Source: a virus. Taken from it: a DNA stretch of 64,000 nucleotides. The stretch's first letter is position 1; each line of letters starts with the position of its first letter. The notes under the pieces were generated by a model that worked only from the letters and a program-made list of their open reading frames with translations, ran no database searches and had not been told where the DNA came from. Shown here piece after piece: positions 7,119 to 14,440 of this stretch. The position numbers and the translations under genes are program-made. Location of the stretch: IMG/VR virus record IMGVR_UViG_3300028388_001285, positions 1 through 64,000 of that record; one strand, given 5' to 3'.

Positions 7119-7437
7119 CAAAATTAATTTTAACAAAATTTCTAAAGCAGATCTCACCAAGGAGTACAAAGCATTAGCATCCAGTAGTATGGAAATCCAA
7201 GCTAAGTATGGAGCACTTATGAGTGAGAACAAAGATTTGAAAGACAAAATCCAAGGCGTACTTGCATGTATCCTGGAACTTATTGGATCTTTTGAAACAC
7301 CAGTGAAAGTAAAATGGTGGTGGTTTATTACTAACCTTGGAAAGATTCAGCGTACAATCGAATGTATTGGTGCCGCTGTAAAGTCCAATCCTAGTCTTAG
7401 AGCTACAGCGCTGGGCGTCGAATTAAAAAAGAAGTAA
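7111..7437 (+). CDS. Coiled-coil protein
   Basis: A 108-residue protein with a central predicted coiled coil (LMSENKDLKDKIQGVLACIL) and a WWWF cluster, ending in a Lys-rich tail. Start at ATG 7111, eight bases before the upstream stop is complete. Ends in TAA two bases before the next start. Function unknown. Confidence 0.65.
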   Translation: MANKINFNKISKADLTKEYKALASSSMEIQAKYGALMSENKDLKDKIQGVLACILELIGSFETPVKVKWWWFITNLGKIQRTIECIGAAVKSNPSLRATALGVELKKK

Positions 7438-7438
7438 A

Positions 7439-7957
7439 GTGAAACTGAAGGATATTACCGTAAAGAACGTAAGAAATTTTTTAGAAGGTAATTACAAGAT
7501 GCGCGTACAAGGATACAAACATCTTCCTAAGCATCATCAAGAGCAAGTGGAGTATCGTGCCTTACTTTGCGCTGACTGTTTAAAAGCAGGAAAGTGTAAG
7601 GTATGTGGGTGCGGCACTCCCGGACTCTTCTTCGCACCTAATAAGGTGGACTCCAAAAAAAGATGGGGTAAGATGATGGATGCAACTGCTTGGGAAGTCT
7701 TCAAGAAATCTAACGAGTACCGACAAAAAGTATTAGATGCAATTAATAGAGACACTCCAAACATGGTTACCGATAATACTCCCAAGCCTGACATTCCTAG
7801 CGGGGATGTGGATAGCATGGTTATTGTGCAACCAAAGAGTGAAGAAGGTCCACTCCAAATACGACAAGTGGTGGTACACAGCTCTCAAGGAAGCGGAAAA
7901 AGCGGAGGTTCCGAAAGTGGAACTGAACATGGAGAAGAAGTCAGTAGTAATGCATAA
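7439..7957 (+). CDS. Cys-rich phage protein, GTG start
   Basis: A 172-residue protein starting at GTG. The conserved part is LCADCLKAGKCKVCGCGTPG followed by FFAPNKVDSKKRWGKMM, a metal-binding Cys cluster (CxxC...CxxCxC) typical of a phage family of unknown function. The last 65 residues are low-complexity Ser/Gly/Glu-rich and overlap a second, better-looking membrane-protein gene in another frame. Both may be expressed. Ends in TAA. Confidence 0.65.
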   Translation: MKLKDITVKNVRNFLEGNYKMRVQGYKHLPKHHQEQVEYRALLCADCLKAGKCKVCGCGTPGLFFAPNKVDSKKRWGKMMDATAWEVFKKSNEYRQKVLDAINRDTPNMVTDNTPKPDIPSGDVDSMVIVQPKSEEGPLQIRQVVVHSSQGSGKSGGSESGTEHGEEVSSNA

Positions 7958-7970
7958 AACGTACGATTAA
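7737..7970 (+). CDS. Small membrane protein, overlapping frame
   Basis: A 77-residue protein with one transmembrane helix (IILPSLTFLAGMWIAWLLC) followed by a basic, then charged helical tail (NQRVKKVHSKYDKWWY). It lies inside the 3' part of the preceding gene in a different frame for about 220 bases, and its TAA overlaps the next ATG. The helix with positive-inside residues looks genuine; topology N-out/C-in is inferred. Possible roles include lysis or envelope functions. Confidence 0.6.
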   Translation: MQLIETLQTWLPIILPSLTFLAGMWIAWLLCNQRVKKVHSKYDKWWYTALKEAEKAEVPKVELNMEKKSVVMHKTYD

Positions 7971-8470
7971 TGAATGTACTAACAACATTTGATTTAGATG
8001 TAGACTTCTTTGAGGCTAACGCGCAATTGAAGATTGCTTTTAATGATGTAATTAAAACCAAAGGTGAGGAAGCTTCACAGTTCATGTGGTCAATCGCACT
8101 GATGGTCCACCCAGATTCCAAGTACCATAACACTAGTACAAGCTTTAGACAAAAGTTAATTAGAGATGAGTACTTCGCTATAGACTGGGAAGATGAATTC
8201 ACTATTGAAACAATTGATAAATTTAAACATCTTTGCCTAACTAAACAACAGCAGTTTCTCATAGCTTGAGAAAACAAGTTGGAAGAGCGAGATCGTTTTA
8301 TCGAATCGGAACCATACTCAGAAGACAACTATGAAATGCTAGAAAAGCTCATGGGTAATTCTGATAAAATGTGGGAAAGGTACAAGAAATGTTTAAAAGA
8401 TGTTGAGGATGAAAAAGCACACATTAGTGGTGGAGCGATGGAATCACTCGGCGAACAAAATATTATATAA
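7970..8470 (+). CDS. Conserved crAss-like hypothetical protein
   Basis: A 166-residue acidic protein containing FMWSIALMVHPDSKY near residue 38 and, after the recoded TGA at 8267-8269, WENKLEERDRFIESEPYSED. The TGA falls at the W of a W-x-x-K-L-E-E-R block that is well formed only with Trp. Similar proteins sit upstream of the structural genes of Bacteroidota crAss-like phages. Ends in TAA two bases before the next ATG (8472). Function unknown. Confidence 0.75.
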
Positions 8471-8471
8471 T

Positions 8472-9221
8472 ATGTTTAAGAACTTATCGTTGATATTTGG
8501 AGGATTGTTAATCCTTTTGATAGCAACCACAATATTCCATAAGTGTCAGTCAGACCGTCACATTGACGATGTCTCAACGGCTTTGGAATTCGCGGAACAG
8601 AAAGCTCATGTGAATGACTCTTTGTTACAAGTAAACAATGAACAGTGGGATATAGAAGAAGCTAAGTTGCTCGATTCTATTATGACACTGAACGATGAAT
8701 TAGAAGCTCGGCCCCAGATCATTAGATGGGCATACGGGAAATCTTATAAAGACGAATACAGAATTGCACAAGATTCATTAGAGCACTACAAGGCAATTGC
8801 GGATTTGTATGATACAATAGTACCAAAATTACAGAACGAACTTATAGCGACAGCAGATGCTTTGTTTGCAGCTGAGTGTGCTAGAGATTCGGCAGTACAA
8901 GCATTGTGGGAATATACCCCAGATGACTATGTATTTAAAAATGATTCAGTATCATTCCATTTAACTTACGAAGCTGATACAACTAGTTTGTATGATCCAG
9001 AAGTAGGGCATATGGTAGAGACCCGGCAAGTTACACCGGTACTCACATATGAGATCACAGTAAAACCAAAATTTTATATTAAGGAATTACGTAAACGCAA
9101 GTTATTCAAACGAGGCATTTACGAGATAGGTGTGATATCAAATAATCCAGGAGTATTATTTGAAGACAATACAGCACCAGTAAGGTTTAAAAAAGGCACT
9201 CTAGTATGGAATCGAAAATAA
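8472..9221 (+). CDS. Membrane-anchored coiled-coil protein
   Basis: A 249-residue protein with an N-terminal transmembrane helix (LSLIFGGLLILLIATTIF), then a periplasmic or cytoplasmic coiled coil rich in Asp/Glu/Ala (about residues 35-150) and a C-terminal beta-rich domain. The layout resembles inner-membrane spanin-like proteins, but no catalytic motif exists. Start at ATG 8472; an in-frame ATG 8400 lies within the previous gene. Ends in TAA overlapping the mini-gene after it. Confidence 0.65.
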   Translation: MFKNLSLIFGGLLILLIATTIFHKCQSDRHIDDVSTALEFAEQKAHVNDSLLQVNNEQWDIEEAKLLDSIMTLNDELEARPQIIRWAYGKSYKDEYRIAQDSLEHYKAIADLYDTIVPKLQNELIATADALFAAECARDSAVQALWEYTPDDYVFKNDSVSFHLTYEADTTSLYDPEVGHMVETRQVTPVLTYEITVKPKFYIKELRKRKLFKRGIYEIGVISNNPGVLFEDNTAPVRFKKGTLVWNRK

Positions 9222-9280
9222 GAAAAGACGGAGACTGTGACAGTTGTATACTTAGTGAATATTGCAACGGCAGTTGTTAG
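9206..9280 (+). CDS. Tiny Cys4 peptide
   Basis: A 24-residue peptide whose second half is GDCDSCILSEYCNGSC. The two Cys pairs could bind one metal. It overlaps the previous gene by 16 bases and stops at TAG. Small size makes it uncertain, but it matches the pattern of Cys-rich peptides in this region. Confidence 0.4.
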   Translation: MESKIRKDGDCDSCILSEYCNGSC

Positions 9281-9286
9281 GAAATC

Positions 9287-9337
9287 GCCTTAGGATCGGT
9301 AGTGGTCCAGTGTTTCTGGGCTGCTATCGGCTAAGGT
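9287..9337 (+). other. Long imperfect RNA hairpin
   Basis: A noncoding segment folds as a hairpin of about 20 pairs: arm 9287-9310 with arm 9316-9337 around a TGTTT loop, with several G-T wobbles as expected for a functional RNA rather than a DNA palindrome. No T-run follows, so it is not a typical terminator. It may be an RNA processing site or a regulatory leader for the basic peptide that starts at 9352. Confidence 0.5.
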
Positions 9338-9351
9338 AAAACACTACAACT

Positions 9352-9444
9352 ATGGGCAAACAAATTTCAGTGAAACCGAAGAAGATAGCTAAGAGAGAAG
9401 GCAAGAAAAAGGAAGTTAAGAAAGTAACACCTAGAAGGAATTAG
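9352..9444 (+). CDS. Tiny Lys-rich peptide
   Basis: A 30-residue peptide starting MGKQISVKPKKIAKREGKK, with roughly half its residues Lys or Arg. It starts 15 bases after the hairpin and ends in TAG. It could bind nucleic acid or ribosomes; function unknown. Confidence 0.5.
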   Translation: MGKQISVKPKKIAKREGKKKEVKKVTPRRN

Positions 9445-9446
9445 AT

Positions 9447-9665
9447 ATGGCTAAGATGACAATAGTGAGAGAAAGAAAACCCCTCACAAAGCCTCTTATA
9501 CGAGAGGCTCTGGGGGAGGTTGGCATACGGTTAACCGAGGGTAATCCATACACGTACATGGCCGATTGGGTGTCCCTAGTTGACAGGATGTATAACCTAT
9601 TTGAAGGCGCTCAAATAAACACATTTAGAGTAGAAGAGGATGAGAAAAAAGATAAAAGCAAATAA
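9447..9665 (+). CDS. Hypothetical protein
   Basis: A 72-residue protein beginning MAKMTIVRERKPLTKPLIRE, with a helical middle and a charged tail. It overlaps the next gene by 26 bases and stops at TAA. No family recognised. Confidence 0.65.
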   Translation: MAKMTIVRERKPLTKPLIREALGEVGIRLTEGNPYTYMADWVSLVDRMYNLFEGAQINTFRVEEDEKKDKSK

Positions 9666-9912
9666 TTTTAAACTTGAAAGGGTAGAGCAATTATACGATG
9701 ATGAGGCAACGTTAGATTATATGGGAGAGAGTTGGGCTAAAGATGCACCTCACGAAGAAGAAAAACCGAAGCCACAAACCGCATATGTTACGGAGGTAAA
9801 TGTATCGGGAGAAACTGCTGCTATCATAGTGAACTTGTTGAAAAACGCTGGCGTAAACTTTGGTTGGAACCCAGCACAGAATTTACATATTTCCTCCCTA
9901 ACTGAAGTATAG
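9640..9912 (+). CDS. Hypothetical protein
   Basis: A 90-residue protein whose second half (AYVTEVNVSGETAAIIVNLL) looks like a small alpha/beta unit. It overlaps the preceding gene and ends in TAG four bases before the next ATG. Function unknown. Confidence 0.65.
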   Translation: MRKKIKANNFKLERVEQLYDDEATLDYMGESWAKDAPHEEEKPKPQTAYVTEVNVSGETAAIIVNLLKNAGVNFGWNPAQNLHISSLTEV

Positions 9913-9915
9913 ATT

Positions 9916-10320
9916 ATGAGGTATTTAATCAGTTTATTCATACTAACATTTGCAGTGAGCCTTAGTGCTCAGAAGGACGATATAGTCGCAGCATTTAATA
10001 TAAGCGATGCCGTCCATATCCATAAAGGAGAACATATCAACATTGACCCGAAACCGGAGTCTATAGTATTTCACTGGTACTCAGTACGTTTCAACTATAG
10101 AGTTGAGAACTCTCCCAAAAGAGTGGAGAAAGTTATTGAAGGTTGTTGGGTACGTAACCCACAGTACAAAGGTACTAAGAGGTGGAAGTGCAAGCAGGTC
10201 AAATACAAGGTAAAGAATGGGAATATTATTGAAAAGATACGTGGAACTAAAGGTAAGTTTTTATACAAAATAAAACCGGCCCGTACGATAACCCCCTATA
10301 AACTAAACTACTATAACTAA
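9916..10320 (+). CDS. Secreted protein with signal peptide
   Basis: A 134-residue protein with a clean Sec signal peptide (MRYLISLFILTFAVSLSAQ, cleavage after SAQ or LSA) followed by a basic mature part rich in Lys and aromatic residues. Ser-Ala-Gln before cleavage is typical of Bacteroidota exported proteins. The mature protein probably acts in the periplasm or outside. It lacks a lipobox Cys. Ends in TAA. Confidence 0.7.
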   Translation: MRYLISLFILTFAVSLSAQKDDIVAAFNISDAVHIHKGEHINIDPKPESIVFHWYSVRFNYRVENSPKRVEKVIEGCWVRNPQYKGTKRWKCKQVKYKVKNGNIIEKIRGTKGKFLYKIKPARTITPYKLNYYN

Positions 10321-10330
10321 AAAGCACCCC

Positions 10331-10504
10331 ATGTTTATAAGTATGGAAGAGGCGAAGGCTAAAGAGAAGTGGGAATACGAAACGGAGAAAAAACTCATGG
10401 AAGATCCAGAGTATCGTAAGATGTACTACAGAATAATGAGTGGATATTATGCAGGAAAAGCAAAAGAACTCAGAGAAAAAGAAGGGATTAGGCAAGAGAA
10501 CTAA
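10331..10504 (+). CDS. Small charged helical protein
   Basis: A 57-residue Lys/Glu-rich protein, MFISMEEAKAKEKWEYETEK onwards, entirely helical by composition. Its end overlaps the next small gene by 56 bases in another frame. Ends in TAA. Function unknown. Confidence 0.55.
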   Translation: MFISMEEAKAKEKWEYETEKKLMEDPEYRKMYYRIMSGYYAGKAKELREKEGIRQEN

Positions 10505-10607
10505 CTCTGGTAAATGGAAGAGACCCTCTGCAACCTTAACTGAAGAGCAGAGTAAAGATTTAAAGAAACAAGTAGATAAGATACCACTCTTCGAAGATGG
10601 TAACTAA
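10449..10607 (+). CDS. Small basic protein
   Basis: A 52-residue Lys-rich protein starting MQEKQKNSEKKKGLGKRTNS and containing GKWKRPSATLTEEQ. Starts at ATG 10449 within the previous gene and stops at TAA. The basic N-terminus and acidic C-terminus suggest a nucleic-acid- or protein-binding adaptor, but no family is recognised. Confidence 0.5.
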   Translation: MQEKQKNSEKKKGLGKRTNSGKWKRPSATLTEEQSKDLKKQVDKIPLFEDGN

Positions 10608-10730
10608 AGAAATGTATATCTAGCTGTAGAGCGCAGCTGTTCACGGCACTTACCCTGGTATAAAGGTAAGTATAAATGTGAAAGTTCCAGATGGAGAGAG
10701 CTCAGGTGATGCAGTTAGATAAACAAAGAA
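10608..10730 (+). other. Leader before the UCA tRNA
   Basis: About 120 bases without a convincing gene. They contain the short hairpin AGCTG/CAGCT (about 10622-10638) and the 6-bp hairpin CTTACC/GGTAAG (about 10649-10672). This may be part of the tRNA transcript leader. I could not fold a second complete tRNA here. Confidence 0.35.
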
Positions 10731-10823
10731 GTGCGGTTAGACCGGGAAGGGCTCCGGGGCTGTCTTCAAAACAGTGTGGTCGGTCCAAACGACTTCAGAA
10801 GGGTTCGAATCCTTTGCCGCATG
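10731..10823 (+). tRNA. tRNA with UCA anticodon (UGA decoder), long variable arm
   Basis: The segment folds as a tRNA: acceptor 10731-10737 with 10816-10822 (two G-T wobbles), discriminator G 10823, anticodon stem 10759-10763 with 10771-10775, loop CTTCAAA with anticodon TCA (10766-10768), T arm AAGGG-TTCGAAT-CCTTT (10799-10815). The D stem is extended (10742-10746 with 10753-10757) and the loop is small, and the variable region (10776-10798) contains a GTCG/CGAC stem, so it is a class II tRNA with selenocysteine-tRNA features. It would read UGA. No CCA is encoded. Given in-frame UGA at conserved Trp positions, its charging identity is unclear. Confidence 0.85.
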
Positions 10824-10825
10824 CT

Positions 10826-10903
10826 ATGAATTACAAAGAAGTAGGCACAATAGCAGAGCATGAAACAATGAAGATAGTTTTGAAGAATACATGGACGAGA
10901 TAA
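10826..10903 (+). CDS. Tiny hypothetical peptide
   Basis: A 25-residue frame, MNYKEVGTIAEHETMKIVLK with tail NTWTR, begins three bases after the tRNA and ends in TAA. It could be genuine or chance; composition is like that of neighbouring proteins. Confidence 0.35.
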   Translation: MNYKEVGTIAEHETMKIVLKNTWTR

Positions 10904-10913
10904 TAAATTAATT

Positions 10914-11237
10914 ATGGGAAGCGGAAGGGTGGAAGGTATTAAGTTCGATGAGTGTGGAAACGATCCTAGAATGGTCGAAGAGTTTATGAAGAACCGACAT
11001 TTAACGGAGGTACGAAGCAAATTATTCAAAGACCAAGTTATTCTAGGCACTAGTTGTTTTCATATATCAAATGGTGGAGAGGTAACGTACGTACCACCAA
11101 ATGAATGGCCCGACTCCACTGTTACGACAGAGAGGGTATCCATAGAAGACATGATAGAAATATTTGGAGACATACTTACTGATAGTCAAAAAAAGTCGTT
11201 AAGCAAATGGAACACAGAAAAGAAAAATGGACGATAG
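10914..11237 (+). CDS. Hypothetical protein
   Basis: A 107-residue protein with a mixed alpha/beta pattern (VILGTSCFHISNGGEVTYVP) and a charged C-terminus. Starts at ATG 10914 and ends in TAG, overlapping the next gene by 31 bases. No family recognised. Confidence 0.65.
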   Translation: MGSGRVEGIKFDECGNDPRMVEEFMKNRHLTEVRSKLFKDQVILGTSCFHISNGGEVTYVPPNEWPDSTVTTERVSIEDMIEIFGDILTDSQKKSLSKWNTEKKNGR

Positions 11238-11503
11238 ATAGAAATTGGGTGCAGGTAGGAGATAGATTGAAAGACTCTAATGGAGCAGAATACTATGTTT
11301 TAGAAGTTGAGCAAGACAGGAGCGACTTAAACAAACACGAAATTACTACTGGACTAGTAGGCAATGTTGCAGTAACTGCGAAAGAAATAGAAGAAAACTT
11401 GGTCCCACAACCTTTTAATTTTGAGAAGCATTGGGCCCAACAATTTTATCAAATGGGTTTTAGCGACGCTAAGGCTCAAATATATGAATTAACAGGATTA
11501 TAA
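11207..11503 (+). CDS. Hypothetical protein
   Basis: A 98-residue soluble protein, beginning MEHRKEKWTIDRNWVQVGDR, with a beta-strand-rich N-terminal half that could form a small barrel (WVQVGDRLKDSNGAEYYVL) and a helical C-terminus. Overlaps the preceding gene; ends in TAA. Function unknown. Confidence 0.65.
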   Translation: MEHRKEKWTIDRNWVQVGDRLKDSNGAEYYVLEVEQDRSDLNKHEITTGLVGNVAVTAKEIEENLVPQPFNFEKHWAQQFYQMGFSDAKAQIYELTGL

Positions 11504-11505
11504 TT

Positions 11506-11667
11506 ATGCTCTGGAGTTACAACGAAACAGGATTAAACAGTTATAGTACAGCTTTGTTCGACACTGTAAATCCGTACAACACAAAATTATTTAACGATAC
11601 TGAGACCGATGGAAACCTTGGTCAATCAATTACAAAATACTCAACTAGTTTATATAATTTAAGCTAA
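11506..11667 (+). CDS. Small Asn/Thr-rich protein
   Basis: A 53-residue protein rich in Asn, Ser, Thr and Tyr (MLWSYNETGLNSYSTALFDT). ATG start three bases after the upstream TAA; its TAA overlaps the next ATG. Function unknown. Confidence 0.55.
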   Translation: MLWSYNETGLNSYSTALFDTVNPYNTKLFNDTETDGNLGQSITKYSTSLYNLS

Positions 11668-11885
11668 TGAAACGACTAGATCACATAGATGTAGGATTTT
11701 ACGTAAACAGTCAGCCTGGAGATCCATTCTACGAATTTACTATCAGTAGGAAACTTGTAGAAGAAATACACAAAGACATGATTGGCGACACCTCAGGTAT
11801 CATTATGCGTGAAGTTTGTAATATGATAGACAAACTAATACGTGAAGGATACATGGTCGGAGTCGATGAAGAGACGGTTATATAA
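11667..11885 (+). CDS. Hypothetical protein
   Basis: A 72-residue protein, MKRLDHIDVGFYVNSQPGDP onwards, with a helix-turn-helix-like helical second half (REVCNMIDKLIREGYMVGVD). Coupled by TAATG, stops at TAA. Function unknown. Confidence 0.65.
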   Translation: MKRLDHIDVGFYVNSQPGDPFYEFTISRKLVEEIHKDMIGDTSGIIMREVCNMIDKLIREGYMVGVDEETVI

Positions 11886-11900
11886 TAACCAAAGAAGGGC

Positions 11901-12071
11901 GTGACGTGGCATCGACATGTGCGAGGAAGGATAAGCGAGAGATACACAACAACAAAAGGCAATTATTACATTGACCAGTTGAAAGAAGCTGTAGCAGCTT
12001 TGGAACAACTCTGGAATGAGCGCACCAGACCAAGAAAAGTGCTCACTGTGGTACAACATTACTACGCATAG
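11901..12071 (+). CDS. Small protein, GTG start
   Basis: A 57-residue protein starting at GTG 11901 (VTWHRHVRGRISERYTTTKG), with a helical middle (IDQLKEAVAALEQLWNERT) and a basic/aromatic C-terminus. The frame is preceded by an in-frame TAA at 11886, so GTG is the most likely start. The composition is clearly protein-like. Ends in TAG. Function unknown. Confidence 0.5.
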   Translation: MTWHRHVRGRISERYTTTKGNYYIDQLKEAVAALEQLWNERTRPRKVLTVVQHYYA

Positions 12072-12234
12072 AAGGTTTGTAGTTTCCTAATGAGGACTTC
12101 ACGTCCACAATAAAAGAACTACTGGTGGAGTTTGGCTGACGAAGGTTGGCCCCAATTTTCATCTCGTTTGAGTTTATTTGGAACGTATATGGACCTGGGT
12201 TCGACACCCAGCACGTCCACTAAATTAGATTAAT
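12072..12234 (+). other. Noncoding stretch with a tRNA-like 3' end
   Basis: No convincing gene. The 3' part has a tRNA-like T arm (CTGGG-TTCGACA-CCCAG, 12195-12211) followed by seven bases and an A, as in a tRNA 3' end. I could find no matching 5' acceptor half, D arm or anticodon arm in the preceding 150 bases. A ten-base motif, CACGTCCACA/T, occurs twice (about 12100 and 12212). It may be a relic or an intron-split tRNA. Confidence 0.3.
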
Positions 12235-12300
12235 ATGTATTTGATAGGATGGCTCATCGTCGGATTGTATATCGGCAATTGTTTGGTGAGTAAAAATTAG
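12235..12300 (+). CDS. Tiny membrane peptide
   Basis: A 21-residue frame, MYLIGWLIVGLYIGNCLVS plus KN, almost entirely hydrophobic. Starts at ATG and ends in TAG, six bases before the next gene. It would make one membrane helix. Chance is possible at this length. Confidence 0.4.
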   Translation: MYLIGWLIVGLYIGNCLVSKN

Positions 12301-12305
12301 AGAAG

Positions 12306-12755
12306 ATGACAATAGACAATAGGATTGAACTGCTGAATAAAGTTCGTACAGGGTTAAATATGATGTTAGACGACCTGAGCGAGTTAGGGTACCAACCGCA
12401 CACAAGTTTCGGCACCATTAGTACTAAGCTTAAGGAAGCTAAGTTCTGGTTGAATGACACGTATGTCGAACTCCAGAAAGAGAGGTTGAATGTTGAGTCG
12501 GCTCCAGTAGAAGATTCAGGTGAAGTCTTAGAACTCGGTGGAACTCCTAACGACTCCGAAAAGACTATCAATAACCACTTTGTTGACATGGTGAATGCAA
12601 CGGCCAAGGAAGAGGGAACTCAGTTGGAGCTACCACATGGAACCATAGATGTTATAGGTGATAGGGAGGAAGAGAAAGAGGATAAGTTCGACGTTCAAAA
12701 GTTTGAAGCGGATTTAAACAAGTATTTAAAAGAATTACTAAATTTTAAAATGTAA
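12306..12755 (+). CDS. Hypothetical acidic protein, Acb2-like N-terminus possible
   Basis: A 149-residue protein. The N-terminal 60 residues are helical, with [20 protein letters not shown] followed by [13 protein letters not shown], a pattern that loosely resembles the helical hairpin of Acb2/Tad1-type phage cyclic-nucleotide sponges. The rest is acidic and low complexity (REEEKEDKF). The similarity is only a pattern match by eye. Located directly before GroEL; ends in TAA. Confidence 0.5.
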   Translation: MTIDNRIELLNKVRTGLNMMLDDLSELGYQPHTSFGTISTKLKEAKFWLNDTYVELQKERLNVESAPVEDSGEVLELGGTPNDSEKTINNHFVDMVNATAKEEGTQLELPHGTIDVIGDREEEKEDKFDVQKFEADLNKYLKELLNFKM

Positions 12756-12761
12756 TAGACA

Positions 12762-14438
12762 ATGAAGAAAGATATAACTTTCCATAACAAAGCCCGCACT
12801 GGGCTGATCAACGGAATCAAAGTTATTGCCAATGCTGTAGGCGCAACGTTAGGCCCGAAAGGGAGGAATGTAGTTATCGAGAAATCATACGGTGCTCCAC
12901 ATGTTACTAAAGACGGAGTTACAGTTGCTGGGAGTGTTGTACTTGAAGATGCTGTAGAAAATTTAGGAGCTCAAATCCTTAAGCAAGCGGCAGCTAAAAC
13001 TGTCAAAGAGGCAGGAGATGGTACTACTACTTCTATAGTGTTGGCGCAGAAATTGGTAGAAGAGGCACATAGACAGATATCTAATGGTGCAAACCCAATT
13101 GATATCAAGCGTGGTATGGAGCAAGCCAGCAAAGAGGTAGTAAAGAAACTGCAAGAATACTCTGTACCAGTGAACGACGATTTCGATAAAATTGAACAGA
13201 TAGCAACTATATCTGCTAATAATGATGTAGAGATAGGACAATTAATCAGACAAGCTTTTGAAGCTGTAGGCAAAGACGGCATCGTAGCGGTAGAAGAATC
13301 CAAGTCAGTTGACACCTTCGTGAATAAATCAGAGGGTATGCAGTTTGATCGTGGATTTATCTCCCCATATTTTGCTAATAATGCTAAAGGTACCTGCGAA
13401 TTTGAAGACCCGTATGTACTCATATACGACAAGAAGATTCGTGGTACTGGTGATATTGTACCTATACTGGAAAAGGTGGCGCAGAAACAGAAGCCCATTC
13501 TTATCATAGCCGAGGAAGTAGAAGCACAAGCTTTAACTTTGTTGGTTCTGAATAAGATGCAAAGGGGCGCACAATTTTGTGCTGTCAAAGCTCCAGCATT
13601 TGGAGACCGGAGACGTAAGGTTTTACAGGATATCGCGACCGTTACTGGTGGCACACTGATAAGTGAAACTGTTGGAAGGACTCTGGAAGATGTAACATTA
13701 GCAGATCTTGGTAGAGCTGAAAAGATTCAAATTACTAAAGATGACACGACGATTATTAGAGGCGCGGGCTCGCCAGAAGAAATTGCTCACAGAATTGAGC
13801 AAGTCAAAAACGAGATTAATACTACAGAGTCCGAGTATGAACTCAGTAAAACTAAAGAACGTCTCGCCAAGTTGGTGGGAGGTGTTGCCGTATTACACAT
13901 TGGAGCAGCCACTGAGGTCGAGTTAACTGAGAAAAAAGACCGTGTCGAAGACGCATTAAAGGCTACTCAAGCCGCACTTGAAGAAGGTATCCTTCCCGGA
14001 GCCGGTTCATCTTATATAGCGGCTGCACAAGATTATCAACCACCTAGCATTCTGAATAACAGAGATCAGTTAGCTGGAGTACGATGTTTGGAAGCAGCGT
14101 TAGAGCAACCACTACGCATCATATCCGAGAATGCAGGAAGACCTGCTGACTTGGTCCTTTCGAGAGTTAAAGAAGCTATGAGCTTAATTACTCACGATGA
14201 ATTGGAGAGTGGTGACGGTTCATATGCGGTTAAATTCAATCAAGGGTTTGACGCAAATAACGGCAGTATTGTAGATTTACGGGAACATGGGATTATAGAT
14301 CCAACTAAGGTAGTTAGAGTAGCATTGGAAAACGCAGTTAGTGTAGCCGGTATGTTGTTAATGACAGAGGTTACGGTGACTGAAAAAGAAGAACTTAATT
14401 TAGACATCCCTGGAGGAATGCCTCCACCAATGCAATAA
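12762..14438 (+). CDS. groL: GroEL-type group I chaperonin
   Basis: A 558-residue protein that is full-length for GroEL (548 in E. coli). It has the N-terminal [20 protein letters not shown] block, TKDGVTVAG, the ATPase motif GDGTTTS (residues 85-91), the apical-domain segments VAVEESKS and [12 protein letters not shown], and the end block [20 protein letters not shown]. The C-terminus is GGMPPPMQ rather than a GGM repeat. It folds proteins in an ATP-driven double ring, usually with GroES; a GroES-like gene lies at 6723-7118. It has no TGA codon. Phage-encoded chaperonins are known from jumbo phages but are rare here. Stop TAA. Confidence 0.97.
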   Translation: MKKDITFHNKARTGLINGIKVIANAVGATLGPKGRNVVIEKSYGAPHVTKDGVTVAGSVVLEDAVENLGAQILKQAAAKTVKEAGDGTTTSIVLAQKLVEEAHRQISNGANPIDIKRGMEQASKEVVKKLQEYSVPVNDDFDKIEQIATISANNDVEIGQLIRQAFEAVGKDGIVAVEESKSVDTFVNKSEGMQFDRGFISPYFANNAKGTCEFEDPYVLIYDKKIRGTGDIVPILEKVAQKQKPILIIAEEVEAQALTLLVLNKMQRGAQFCAVKAPAFGDRRRKVLQDIATVTGGTLISETVGRTLEDVTLADLGRAEKIQITKDDTTIIRGAGSPEEIAHRIEQVKNEINTTESEYELSKTKERLAKLVGGVAVLHIGAATEVELTEKKDRVEDALKATQAALEEGILPGAGSSYIAAAQDYQPPSILNNRDQLAGVRCLEAALEQPLRIISENAGRPADLVLSRVKEAMSLITHDELESGDGSYAVKFNQGFDANNGSIVDLREHGIIDPTKVVRVALENAVSVAGMLLMTEVTVTEKEELNLDIPGGMPPPMQ

Positions 14439-14440
14439 AA

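Noticed and set aside
12963-13654. Long open frames on the minus strand across GroEL and the fibre genes.
   Set aside because: They are shadow frames opposite strongly conserved genes, with no protein-like motifs or start context.
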